From contig CATMRH010000012.1 in the NCBI GenBank assembly GCA_950073955.1, positions 1 through 19,664 on the forward strand: DNA of 19,664 bases, given 5' to 3'. The position numbers and the translations under genes were made by a program. Every line of letters begins with the position of its first letter. The stretch's first letter is position 1. This DNA is from an uncultured archaeon. Lineage in GTDB: Archaea > Thermoproteota > Nitrososphaeria > Nitrososphaerales > Nitrosopumilaceae. The notes beneath the pieces were generated by a model. The model was not told the origin of the DNA. It saw only the letters and a list, made by a program, of their open reading frames with translations, and did not search any database. Below, one piece after another: positions 1-7,200 of the stretch.

Positions 1-564
1 TCATGGTCAAATCTAAAAGATGATGGATATAATCTTGAAATATTATTCCTAAGTACACATACAGGACCTCATCTTGATGCACCATTTCATTTTGTTAAAA
101 ATGGAATGAAAATTCACTAAATTCCTCTTAATAGACTTCTAGGAAAAGCAATTTTGATCAAATTAGAAAAAACTAAGAATACTAAAATTTCAAAAACAGA
201 TATTACTTTATTTGAAAAAAAGAATGGAAAAATTACTAATAATTCATCGATATTTTTCTATACTGGATGGCAAAAAAATCTGAAAAAAGATAACTATTTC
301 ACAGAAAATCCTGGATTAGATATTTCAGCTGCAAAATATCTTTCATCAAAGAATATCAATCTTGTTGGAATAGATTCTCCAAGTATAGATCTTGGAAAAG
401 ATGAATCATTTAGTGTTCATCACATTTTGTCAAAAAACAATATTTTGATTGTAGAGAATTTAGCAAACTTGAACAAAATTTCATCAAAGGAGTTTAATTT
501 TACTATTCTCCCACTAAAGCTTAAAAATGCTACAGGTTCCCCTGTAAGAGCAATAGTATCATAA
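1..564 (+). pseudogene. Cyclase / arylformamidase family hydrolase, 5'-truncated by window edge, with in-frame stop
   Basis: Reading frame 1 is open from the window edge to the stop at 562-564 apart from a TAA at 118-120. Before it the frame encodes STHTGPHLDAPFHF, which matches the metal-binding HxGxHxDxPxH signature of the cyclase (kynurenine formamidase-like) family. After it the same frame continues with IPLNRLLGKAILIKLEK and, near the C-terminus, HHILSKNNILIVENLANL, which resembles the family's second metal/catalytic segment. Both halves therefore belong to one gene. Members are metal-dependent amide or ester hydrolases; the substrate here is unknown. A CAA-to-TAA change is the simplest explanation (inference). 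The 3' part could restart at TTG 154, but that protein would lack the metal site. The family's usual length is about 200-220 aa, so little is missing on the left. I am sure of the family; whether the stop is real or a sequence error cannot be decided here. Confidence 0.8.
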
Positions 565-590
565 TTTACTCACATACAATTCCGTAATGC

Positions 591-600
591 TAAAAATATA
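591..600 (+). promoter_or_regulatory. TATA box for the phosphatase gene
   Basis: An A/T-only element (taaaaatata) is centred about 24 nt before the ATG at 620. That is the spacing expected for an archaeal TATA box driving a leaderless transcript. Confidence 0.4.
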
Positions 601-619
601 GAAAATATAAACATCTTAC

Positions 620-1114
620 ATGAGTAAACCTGGAAATATTTGGAGAAAGGTTCATGGTAAAATAACAAAAAAACCAACTAATTTCTCTTGGCTAATTGAG
701 GAAAAATTAGCTGGTTCTGGAATGCCAACAAGTTCAGATGAATTTGATTGGGTTCTAAACCAAGGAGTAAAATCAATTGTAACTATGACTGAGAATGCTC
801 TACCAGATAACTGGGTAAAAGATATTGATTATCTACATGTACCAACTACTGATCTTAGCGCTCCTGATATGGATAAAATAGATTTAGCAGTAGATTTTAT
901 CCATGAACAAATCAAAAACGATCAAGCTGTAATGGTTCATTGTGCTGCTGGAATGGGAAGAGCAGGAACAATTCTTGCATGCTACTTTGTAAAATACAAA
1001 AAATTTTCAACAGATGAAGCAATTAAAAAAATTAGAGATGAAAGACCTGGCTCTATTCAATCTGAAATACAAGAGCTAGCTATAGGTTTTTACGAAAAAC
1101 ATGTAAGAAATTAG
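620..1114 (+). CDS. Dual-specificity / PTP-like protein phosphatase
   Basis: A 164-aa cysteine phosphatase expected to remove phosphate from Tyr and Ser/Thr of cytoplasmic proteins. The active-site loop HCAAGMGRAGT at residues 107-117 has the HCx5R signature: nucleophile Cys108 and phosphate-binding Arg114. The segment TTDLSAPD (about 76-83) sits where the general-acid Asp loop of DUSPs lies. Helices after the P-loop contain DEAIKKIRDERPGSIQ, as in compact archaeal and viral DUSPs. The length is normal for a single DUSP domain, with no signal peptide or membrane segment. The ATG at 620 lies one TATA spacing downstream of 591-600. Its stop abuts the stop of the convergent microprotein at 1115 with no gap. 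The family call is firm; the physiological substrate is unknown. Confidence 0.92.
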   Translation: MSKPGNIWRKVHGKITKKPTNFSWLIEEKLAGSGMPTSSDEFDWVLNQGVKSIVTMTENALPDNWVKDIDYLHVPTTDLSAPDMDKIDLAVDFIHEQIKNDQAVMVHCAAGMGRAGTILACYFVKYKKFSTDEAIKKIRDERPGSIQSEIQELAIGFYEKHVRN

Positions 1115-1261
1115 TTAGACAAATTCTGAAACCAGTTTTCCATCAACAACCTTAATCTTCAAAGTCTTGTTATCTCGAAAGATCAAAGTTAATCCGCCTT
1201 CCGAATCAGGATCTTCTATCTTTACAATTTCTACCATTCTGATTTGATCATATTTTCCCAT
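1115..1261 (-). CDS. 48-aa conserved microprotein, paralogue A
   Basis: A small gene from ATG (1261) to TAA (1115) encoding 48 residues that begin MGKYDQIRMVEIVKIED and contain PDSEGGLTLIFRDNKTLKI then VVDGK. It aligns without gaps over the first 43 residues with the adjacent 50-aa product at 1272-1424; both share (M)xKYD, an E-x-PDxEGG turn, xDN and DGK. Conservation at protein level between two tandem copies is the main evidence that both are real genes. The pattern of alternating hydrophobic residues suggests a small all-beta fold of four or five strands. There is no signal peptide, membrane segment or Cys. Function is unknown. Only 10 nt separate it from the upstream paralogue, so the two are probably co-transcribed. 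Confidence 0.8.
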   Translation of the reverse strand: MGKYDQIRMVEIVKIEDPDSEGGLTLIFRDNKTLKIKVVDGKLVSEFV

Positions 1262-1271
1262 TCATATTCAC

Positions 1272-1424
1272 CTATTCTGGAATTGATATAGTATCAATTT
1301 TTCCATCAATTACTTTTATGAACAAAAATCTGTTATCTTTAATAATAAAGGTAATTCCGCCTTCCTTATCAGGTTCTTCCACTTCAAGTATTGGTTGTCC
1401 TAACAGACCATCGTATTTTGCCAT
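1272..1424 (-). CDS. 50-aa conserved microprotein, paralogue B
   Basis: Encoded from ATG (1424) to TAG (1272), 50 residues beginning MAKYDGLLGQPILEVEE and continuing PDKEGGITFIIKDNRFLFI and KVIDGKI. It is the sister of the 48-aa product just downstream: start to residue 43 align one-to-one, with identical KYD, PD-EGG, DN and VxDGK positions. The divergence is mostly conservative (V/I/L, K/R, D/E), which implies selection on the protein. Short hydrophobic strands around a PDxEGG turn suggest a compact beta structure (inference). It lies 29 nt downstream of the hypothetical gene ending at 1454, on the same strand, so it may be read from that gene's promoter. I do not recognise a named family and assign no function. 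Confidence 0.8.
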   Translation of the reverse strand: MAKYDGLLGQPILEVEEPDKEGGITFIIKDNRFLFIKVIDGKIDTISIPE

Positions 1425-1453
1425 GTTAATTCAATTAAAAAGTTCCTTATATC

Positions 1454-1990
1454 CTAATTGATTATAATCTCAATCACGCTAGAATTATTTTTGATACTTC
1501 CTGGTTCTGTATAGTCATGCTTTTGCCATGATGCAAATACTTCAGCCCCAATCTTGTGTTTACCTTTTCCCAAATCTGATGCTTTGAATACAAATTTTTC
1601 ATTAAAGTCAAATAATTCCTGTCTTACCTCTTCTTCTGAAAGTCTGATAAATGGCTCAAAGTTTTTGGCTACCTGAACCCAGACTCTTTTGTCTTTATTT
1701 GGATTGACCAGTTTTGGATTTCTTGTCCAAAAAATTGATGCTTTTCTGTAGGTTTTAACAGTTCTACCTAATTCCTTCTTTCTGAATACCCCTGACGTCA
1801 ATTTTACACCGTATTTCATTTTGAATCCAACATCATTGTTGTTGTACGCTTTTGTCCAATTTGTCTCATTGAACGTATCTCTAATGTCCCCTTCAACTAA
1901 AAACTGGACGTCAATCTCAATATTATCATCATATGAGTACTCATCCTTGGATTTTACCAATTTAATCTCTGAAATCTTACTTTCTGTCAT
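1454..1990 (-). CDS. Conserved hypothetical protein, soluble, probably beta-rich
   Basis: A 178-aa protein with no signal peptide and no membrane segment. The N-terminus (ISEIKLVKSKDEYSYDDNIE) and C-terminus (HKIGAEVFASWQKHDYTEPG, then a run of hydrophobic alternation ending VIEIIIN) look like strands of an immunoglobulin-like or other beta sandwich. The middle is basic and aromatic (FRKKELGRTVKTYRK, IFWTRNPK), which could bind nucleic acid or another anion, but no motif proves this. The ATG at 1990 has a TATA-like element (2008-2015 read on the minus strand) about 21 nt upstream. It diverges from rpoL across 51 nt, and the two microprotein genes follow it on the same strand. Function unknown. 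Confidence 0.8.
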   Translation of the reverse strand: MTESKISEIKLVKSKDEYSYDDNIEIDVQFLVEGDIRDTFNETNWTKAYNNNDVGFKMKYGVKLTSGVFRKKELGRTVKTYRKASIFWTRNPKLVNPNKDKRVWVQVAKNFEPFIRLSEEEVRQELFDFNEKFVFKASDLGKGKHKIGAEVFASWQKHDYTEPGSIKNNSSVIEIIIN

Positions 1991-2007
1991 TCTAATCGTT
2001 CATAATG

Positions 2008-2015
2008 ATTTATAT
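2008..2015. promoter_or_regulatory. TATA element in the 51-nt divergent region before rpoL
   Basis: The only strong A/T box in the gap is atttatat, which reads atataaat on the other strand. It is centred about 21 nt from the minus-strand ATG (1990) and about 30 nt from the rpoL ATG (2042). One element may serve both directions; the minus-strand gene fits the better-shaped box. Confidence 0.4.
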
Positions 2016-2041
2016 CCACAATAAGTTCTTTTTCCGAATAC

Positions 2042-2320
2042 ATGAACGCTCAAGTGATCAGTTTAGAACCTAAGGAAGTCAGCATTTCAATAACAGATAC
2101 TGATATAGGAATTTTATACATTATTCAAGATGAGCTTCTAAAGGAATCAAATATTGATTTTGCAGGTGTTATCATTAAGCACCCACTTACCAATGAAATC
2201 TGGATGAAAATCACTTCTAAAACAAAACCACTAGGAGAGATGAAAAAAGCTGCAGATTCAGCAATAAAAATGGCAGAAGAGTTCAAACAATTATTTAATT
2301 CTAAAATTAAGGTAAATTAG
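2042..2320 (+). CDS. rpoL: DNA-directed RNA polymerase subunit L (RpoL / Rpb11 homologue)
   Basis: A 92-aa protein matching archaeal RpoL, which pairs with subunit D as the assembly platform of RNA polymerase (Rpb3/Rpb11-like heterodimer). Visible family features are the segment TDTDIGILYIIQDELLKE (about 18-35), equivalent to the D-H-T-L-x-N-x-L-x-x-x-L helix of Rpb11, then NIDFAGVIIKHPLTNEIWMK (about 37-56) with the conserved FAG...HPL strand pair, and a C-terminal amphipathic helix (GEMKKAADSAIKMAEEFKQL). The D-H-T-L core is altered to D-T-D-I, a lineage difference rather than damage. The next gene, transcription factor S, starts one nucleotide after the stop, so the two form a transcription operon. 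Confidence 0.88.
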   Translation: MNAQVISLEPKEVSISITDTDIGILYIIQDELLKESNIDFAGVIIKHPLTNEIWMKITSKTKPLGEMKKAADSAIKMAEEFKQLFNSKIKVN

Positions 2321-2321
2321 A

Positions 2322-2636
2322 TTGAAATTTTGCCCCAAATGTGAGGTCAAATTAAAAAAAAGTGATTCAGGACTTGAATGTTCCAAGTGTGGTTATACTG
2401 AAGGACAAGAAGCAAAACTAACAAAAAAAACTAATAAACAAGAACCAGATAATTCCCTTCTTGCTTTTGAAGGAAATGAAGGAGAAGAATCATATTCAAC
2501 AATCAAAATGGACTGTGCAAAATGTGGACATGATGAAGCAGTTTGGTGGATGTTTCAAACTAGAAGTGCAGATGAACCTACAACTAGATTTTATCGTTGT
2601 CAGAAATGTAAATACACCTGGCGTGATTACTCATAA
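2322..2636 (+). CDS. tfs: Transcription factor S (TFIIS-like RNA cleavage factor)
   Basis: A 104-aa, two zinc-ribbon protein. The N-terminal ribbon uses Cys4, Cys7, Cys20 and Cys23 (CPKC...CSKC). The C-terminal ribbon uses Cys65, Cys68, Cys93 and Cys96 (CAKC...CQKC). The hairpin QTRSADEPTTRFYRC carries the invariant acidic pair Asp84-Glu85, which in TFS/TFIIS reaches the polymerase active site and stimulates cleavage of backtracked RNA. The linker of about 40 residues is of ordinary length. The TTG at 2322 is taken as start because it directly precedes the first ribbon and lies one base after the rpoL stop; no ATG is available nearby in frame. Co-transcription with rpoL fits its role. Confidence 0.95.
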   Translation: MKFCPKCEVKLKKSDSGLECSKCGYTEGQEAKLTKKTNKQEPDNSLLAFEGNEGEESYSTIKMDCAKCGHDEAVWWMFQTRSADEPTTRFYRCQKCKYTWRDYS

Positions 2637-2670
2637 CGTTTAACTGGAACTTAAAGTCAAGAATGTTGAT

Positions 2671-3417
2671 TTGACTTTTGCAGCAAAAACAAGTGGTTCA
2701 GATGATCTAAAAGCAATAATCTCTGCAATATCTACACTTGTTGAAGAAGCTACTTTTGTTGCAACAGCAGAAGGAATTACTTTTAGAGGAATGGATCCAT
2801 CACATGTTGCTCTTATTGATATATCATGGCCTAATTCTGCATTTGAAAAATATGAGTGTGACAGTGATATTAAATTTGGAGTAAGAATAGATGAATTTTC
2901 AAAACTTATCAAAAGAGCAGATAAAAAAGATAGTATAGAGATTAGTATTTCTGATCAAAATATGTTACTTGTAACAGTTGGAAAAAATAAAAAATACAAA
3001 ATGCGTTTAATTGAAAGTTCTGCAACCGATACTCCACTACCAAAAATTCCCTATGCTTCAAAAATTACTTTGTCTTCTTCAAAGTTTGACAAAATTCTTG
3101 GTGATGTACAGGTTGTATCTGATTATCTAACAATTGATACATCTGATTCAAAAGCAGATTTTTCAGGTAAAGGTGACTCTGGTGAAGTTGTAATTGATCT
3201 TGATAAAGATGATGAAGACATTGAAGAAATTTCTTCAAAAGAAGATAGTACTGGAACTTACAGTCTTGAATATCTTAATCCAGTGATAAAAGCTGTAGGA
3301 AATACTGCAGGCTTGATTACATGTGAGTTTTCAAGCGCAAAACCCCTTAGAATTGAATTCAAAGTCGCAAATATTGGAAGAATTCACTTTTACTTGGCTC
3401 CACGCGTGGAAAGTTAA
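2671..3417 (+). CDS. pcn: DNA polymerase sliding clamp (PCNA)
   Basis: A 248-aa clamp, the normal length. Diagnostic segments are the N-terminal AAKTSGSDDLKAIISAISTL, the EGITFRGMDPSHVALIDI strand (about 34-51), the inter-domain connecting loop around LIESSATDTPLPKIP (about 113-127), the acidic stretch IDLDKDDEDIEEISSKED (about 174-191) and the C-terminal VANIGRIHFYLAPRVES, which carries the hydrophobic tail that receives PIP-box partners. As a trimeric ring it tethers polymerases, ligase and FEN1 to DNA. The TTG at 2671 is the start; a nearby ATG at 2663 is out of frame. It follows tfs by 34 nt, with a TATA-like gtttaac near 2642, so it probably has its own promoter. No sign of damage. Confidence 0.95.
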   Translation: MTFAAKTSGSDDLKAIISAISTLVEEATFVATAEGITFRGMDPSHVALIDISWPNSAFEKYECDSDIKFGVRIDEFSKLIKRADKKDSIEISISDQNMLLVTVGKNKKYKMRLIESSATDTPLPKIPYASKITLSSSKFDKILGDVQVVSDYLTIDTSDSKADFSGKGDSGEVVIDLDKDDEDIEEISSKEDSTGTYSLEYLNPVIKAVGNTAGLITCEFSSAKPLRIEFKVANIGRIHFYLAPRVES

Positions 3418-3452
3418 AGCATTTAAAGATTAACTAATTCAGGTATTTTGAA

Positions 3453-4856
3453 ATGAGACTCGTTATAAAATATGGTGGAACATCAATTTCTACTGCAAAA
3501 GATATTCAAGCTGTAGCTAAACACATTAACACATTATCAAAAAAATATCAGATTCTAGTTGTTTGTTCTGCAACAAGTAAAACTACTGATGATCTTATAG
3601 AAATATCTGAGTCTATAAAGAAAGAAAACAAATCAAAAGCTGAACGACTTGCATCAAAAATTATCAATAGACATAAACAATTAGCAAAACAAACAATCAA
3701 AAAATCTGATGTACGAAAGAAATTGCTAGAAAAATTAGATCAAGACTTTACAGAACTTCTTGCATTAATTGATGGAATGGTATTACTAGGTGAAGTTACA
3801 CCCAGATCAATGGATTATCTAATTTCACTTGGTGAAAGATTGTCAATAAAATTAGTTTCATCAGCAATTAATGATTCAGGTAAAAAATCAATTCCTCTTA
3901 CTGGCAAAGAAGTAGGAATTGTAACTGATTCTAAGTTTGGTGAATCTAAACCACTTTTGGATACAACTAGACTGAGAGTATCAAAGACAGTGGATACTTT
4001 GTTCTTACAGAAAACAATCCCTGTTGTAGGGGGATTTGCAGGTGCAGATCAACATGGACATGTAACTACATTTGGCAGAGGAGGCTCTGATTATTCTGCA
4101 ACAATTATTGGTTCTTGTATTAAAGCAGACGAGATTTGGTTGATGAGCGATGTAGATGGACTTATGACAGCAGATCCAAAAATTGTCAAAAATGCAAAAT
4201 TACTCAAAGAAGTATCATACGTAGAAGCAATTGAGATGGCTCTGTTTGGTGCAAAGCAGATACATCCACGAACATTTGAGCCTCTACTCACAAAGAAAAT
4301 CCCAATGAAAATTAGGAATTCCTTCAATATAAAAAATGAAGGAACTATAGTAACTACATCTACTTCTTTATCCGCTAAAAATACCGTAAAATGTGTAAGT
4401 AATGTTCAAAATAATGGGTTAATCGACATTCGAGGTGGTAGTATGGTTGGAACCCCAGGAACTGCAGCAAAAATATTTACAACACTGGCAAAAGCTGAAA
4501 TCAATGTAATGATGATCTCCCAAAATCCTTCGGAATCAAGTATTACAATTGTAGTAAAGAATACTGATCTTGACAAAGCAGTCAGTACATTAGAAATAGA
4601 ACTATTAGGAAAAATTATCAAAAAATTAGAAGTCACTACAGATGTATCTATTATTGCATTAATTGGTTCAGGTATGCGAGGAACTGTTGGTGTTGCTTCA
4701 AAAGTTTTTGGAGCAATTGAGAAAAACAAAGTTAACGTATCTATGATTACTCAAGGTTCATCTGAGCTTAATCTTGCATTTGTTGTAAAAAATTCTGATA
4801 CGAATACAGCAGTACGTGCTCTACATGATGCGTTTGCACTTGATAAAATTCATTAA
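3453..4856 (+). CDS. lysC: Aspartate kinase with two ACT domains
   Basis: A 467-aa aspartokinase: phosphorylation of aspartate, first step to lysine, threonine and methionine. The kinase core (about 1-300) has KYGGTS at 6-11 for ATP/aspartate binding, SLGERLS at about 125-131, FGRGGSDYSAT at 207-217 and MSDVDGLMTADP at about 231-242. The C-terminal third holds two tandem ACT domains: GSMVGTPGTAAKIFTTLAKAE (about 329-349) and GSGMRGTVGVASKVFGAIEK (about 406-425), each followed by an xNVxMIxQ segment. ACT domains of this family bind the feedback amino acid, typically lysine or threonine (family knowledge). An element atttaaag at 3421-3428 precedes the ATG by about 28 nt. It appears monocistronic. 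Confidence 0.95.
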   Translation: MRLVIKYGGTSISTAKDIQAVAKHINTLSKKYQILVVCSATSKTTDDLIEISESIKKENKSKAERLASKIINRHKQLAKQTIKKSDVRKKLLEKLDQDFTELLALIDGMVLLGEVTPRSMDYLISLGERLSIKLVSSAINDSGKKSIPLTGKEVGIVTDSKFGESKPLLDTTRLRVSKTVDTLFLQKTIPVVGGFAGADQHGHVTTFGRGGSDYSATIIGSCIKADEIWLMSDVDGLMTADPKIVKNAKLLKEVSYVEAIEMALFGAKQIHPRTFEPLLTKKIPMKIRNSFNIKNEGTIVTTSTSLSAKNTVKCVSNVQNNGLIDIRGGSMVGTPGTAAKIFTTLAKAEINVMMISQNPSESSITIVVKNTDLDKAVSTLEIELLGKIIKKLEVTTDVSIIALIGSGMRGTVGVASKVFGAIEKNKVNVSMITQGSSELNLAFVVKNSDTNTAVRALHDAFALDKIH

Positions 4857-4865
4857 GAAAAAATC

Positions 4866-4872
4866 ATTTAAG
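4866..4872 (+). promoter_or_regulatory. TATA box for the secreted duplicated-domain protein
   Basis: atttaag is centred 25 nt upstream of the TTG at 4894, leaving essentially no 5' leader. The same geometry recurs before many TTG-start genes in the window. Confidence 0.45.
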
Positions 4873-4893
4873 GGAATATACTAATCAGATTCA

Positions 4894-6357
4894 TTGAACA
4901 AGTTAATTGCTATTTTGATTATTGGGATTTTTGTAGCTAGTATTATTTCTGTTTCTTCAATATCTGATCAATTTGTTGATGCAGGTTCTAGAAAAAAAAT
5001 TCACTTTACTCAAACCATCACATCCTCTGAAGATCCAGGGCAAGGACATCAAAATCATCAATTGGCACTAATTCTATCACCAAACGAAGGAACTCTTTAT
5101 GACGGTTCTATGACATTTACCTCAAGTGAGCCTGTTGAGATAGTTGTTTTACACGAAATTAACTCTCAAGAGGCAAAAGGCCAACCTACCTGGACTGTTG
5201 ATGGAAATACTGTTTATGGCTTATCCCTGATTGATTTAGAGGAAAAATCAGGTTCTTTTGAGTTTACAGGAGCTGCACTTGCATTACATTCTTCTAATTC
5301 AAAAGAATTCACAGTAACTGTAAGTGTTGATGGTTGGATACGAGGACAACCTGTTGAAGTTATAATGCAAAAAATTGAATTTGAAAAAGAAGACCCATCA
5401 TTGTTACTTTCGAGAACAAATGTTCCAGCTACAATCCCAATGCACAAAGGAATCTATGAAGGAAATCAAATTCTTTACATTATAACTGATGGCAGTGATG
5501 AGGATTATGCAAAAATTCTCTCCGAAAAACAAGGATGGAATGTTGAACTTGCTCCAGCTATTGCAGGTGTGCCAGAAGATGCTCTTCAAAAGTTATTTAT
5601 TTTTAAAAATGGGATTAAAGGTGATGGAATTTATGGATTTCAAGATGAAGTATTTTCTAGTACTCCATCACAAGAATCAGAATACAGTGCACTAAATTCT
5701 ATAATTGAAGTTACATGGAAAATAGGCCAAAAAGAAAAAATATTTGAATCTGTAGCTGATGTAATTACTGCTGAAGAAGGTGGCAGAATTGAATTTAATG
5801 AAACAGGAATTGTTCTTAACACTCCTCAAATTATCTGGCCTGATGGACAGATGATGGTACGTTCTGACAAAGAAATTACAGATGAAATGCCATATGGTGG
5901 AGGTCAGATAATTGAAATTAATGAGGAAGAATTGAATGTAACCTTTGTAGCTCATAGAGGTTGGGGACCTAATGGAATAACCATTTACTATATTGTTACT
6001 GATGCTACTCCTTCAGGACCTGCAGAAACAATGGGGGTTGTCTCATCTCCTACTTCTGCAAATCTATTAACTCATTATGGAGCAGTTGATCTTTTCCAAT
6101 TTAAAAATGGAATTAAAGGCTCTGGCCCACTAGGATTCCAACCAGGAATTGCTGGTGCAGCTCTTGGTGATACAAATTACAGCCCAATGTGGCGAATTTA
6201 TCTAGTTGAATGGAATGATGCAGAATCAGCAAGAATTCTAGAAACAAAATCAGATATTGACTCATTTCGTGCCGATGACTTGATATCTGTAAGCATTGCA
6301 CGACCAACCAATGCTGATCATATAGTTAATTGTCCGTTCATCGATCCATTCCAATAA
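4894..6357 (+). CDS. Secreted protein with an internally duplicated domain
   Basis: A 487-aa exported protein. Residues 1-22 form a signal peptide (MNKLIAILIIGIFVASII). Residues about 45-160 are a beta-rich domain with a His-containing GHQNHQ and conserved WTVDGN/VYGLSLIDL segments, possibly cupredoxin-like (inference). Two copies of a second domain follow, about 184-312 and 358-483. Shared landmarks are a strand (YIITD / YIVTD), then LFIFKNGIKGDGIYGFQ at about 234-250 against LFQFKNGIKGSGPLGFQPG at about 400-418, and a Tyr/Ser loop followed by EVTWK or YLVEW. The second copy ends in NCPFIDP, with the only Cys of the protein. There is no C-terminal membrane anchor. TTG 4894 is chosen because it immediately precedes the signal peptide and sits 25 nt from a TATA box. 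The family looks archaeal and extracellular; function unknown. Confidence 0.8.
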   Translation: MNKLIAILIIGIFVASIISVSSISDQFVDAGSRKKIHFTQTITSSEDPGQGHQNHQLALILSPNEGTLYDGSMTFTSSEPVEIVVLHEINSQEAKGQPTWTVDGNTVYGLSLIDLEEKSGSFEFTGAALALHSSNSKEFTVTVSVDGWIRGQPVEVIMQKIEFEKEDPSLLLSRTNVPATIPMHKGIYEGNQILYIITDGSDEDYAKILSEKQGWNVELAPAIAGVPEDALQKLFIFKNGIKGDGIYGFQDEVFSSTPSQESEYSALNSIIEVTWKIGQKEKIFESVADVITAEEGGRIEFNETGIVLNTPQIIWPDGQMMVRSDKEITDEMPYGGGQIIEINEEELNVTFVAHRGWGPNGITIYYIVTDATPSGPAETMGVVSSPTSANLLTHYGAVDLFQFKNGIKGSGPLGFQPGIAGAALGDTNYSPMWRIYLVEWNDAESARILETKSDIDSFRADDLISVSIARPTNADHIVNCPFIDPFQ

Positions 6358-6405
6358 AAATTTTCCTAAACGGATAAATTACTTGACAAAAGATTTGTTG
6401 TAAAA

Positions 6406-7200
6406 TTGACTGGTAAACTCTACATTGTTGGTGTTGGTCCTGGTAACCATGACCACATGACATTTCGAGCAAAAGAAGTAATTGTTAAAAGTGATACAAT
6501 TGTTGGATATGAAACTTATGTGAATTTAGTTCAAGATCTAATTGAAGGTAAAACAGTTTATCGTTATGCAATGACACAAGAAGTTGAAAGAGCTCATCAA
6601 TGCATTGATCTTGCAAAATCAGGAAAAATTGTTTCACTTGTATCAAGTGGGGATCCTGGAATTTATGGAATGGCTGGTCTAATTTATGAAACACTTGCTG
6701 AATCTGGTTGGAATCCTAAAGATGGCCTCCAAGTTGAGATCGTTCCAGGTGTGTCAGCACTAAATTCTTGTGCATCAATAGTTGGTTCACCATTGATGAC
6801 TGATTTTGCAGTTGTTAGTATGAGTGATCTGTTAGTTCCATGGGAAATTATTCAAAAAAGAGTTGAAGCTGCAGCGCAAGGTGATTTTGTAATTGTTATT
6901 TATAATCCAGCTAGTAAGAAAAGAATTCATCAATTACAAGACACTAGAAAAATTCTTCTAAAATATCGAAAGCCAACAACTCCTGTAGCAATTATTAAAG
7001 GAGCATTTAGAAAATCTGAAACAATTGTTATGACTGATTTAGAAAATTTACCCAATCATTCAGACAAATTAGGCATGATTACTACAGTAATTATCGGAAA
7101 TTCGTCTACATATACTTACAAAGATTTGATGATAAATCCAAGAGGATACAAATCAAAATATAATTTAGAAGAACAGACCAATCCAGATCTCAAAGTCTAA
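6406..7200 (+). CDS. cobJ: Precorrin-3B / cobalt-factor III C17-methyltransferase
   Basis: A 264-aa SAM-dependent tetrapyrrole methylase of the CobJ/CbiH type, which methylates C17 of the corrin precursor and triggers ring contraction in cobalamin synthesis. Markers are GVGPGNHDHMT at 9-19 (first SAM loop), SSGDPGIYGMAG at about 80-91 (P-loop-like motif of the superfamily), EIVPGVSALNSCASIVGSPL (about 111-130), DFAVVSMSDLLVPWEIIQKR (about 133-152), which is typical of CobJ rather than CobI/M/L, and the IYNPASKKR segment. Length is slightly above the 240-250 typical of stand-alone CobJ because of a short C-terminal tail. TTG 6406 leads straight into the first motif. It converges with tyrS, the stop codons overlapping by 4 nt. 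Other cobalamin genes, except bluB at 17172, lie outside the window. Confidence 0.92.
   Translation: MTGKLYIVGVGPGNHDHMTFRAKEVIVKSDTIVGYETYVNLVQDLIEGKTVYRYAMTQEVERAHQCIDLAKSGKIVSLVSSGDPGIYGMAGLIYETLAESGWNPKDGLQVEIVPGVSALNSCASIVGSPLMTDFAVVSMSDLLVPWEIIQKRVEAAAQGDFVIVIYNPASKKRIHQLQDTRKILLKYRKPTTPVAIIKGAFRKSETIVMTDLENLPNHSDKLGMITTVIIGNSSTYTYKDLMINPRGYKSKYNLEEQTNPDLKV

Noticed and set aside
118..120. Stop-codon recoding (TAA read as an amino acid)
   Set aside because: TAA terminates several intact genes in the window (for example PCNA and cobJ), and no tRNA or context for recoding is seen. Mutation or error is simpler.
4406..4729. 107-aa minus-strand reading frame
   Set aside because: Antisense to the ACT domains of aspartate kinase; no motif or start context.
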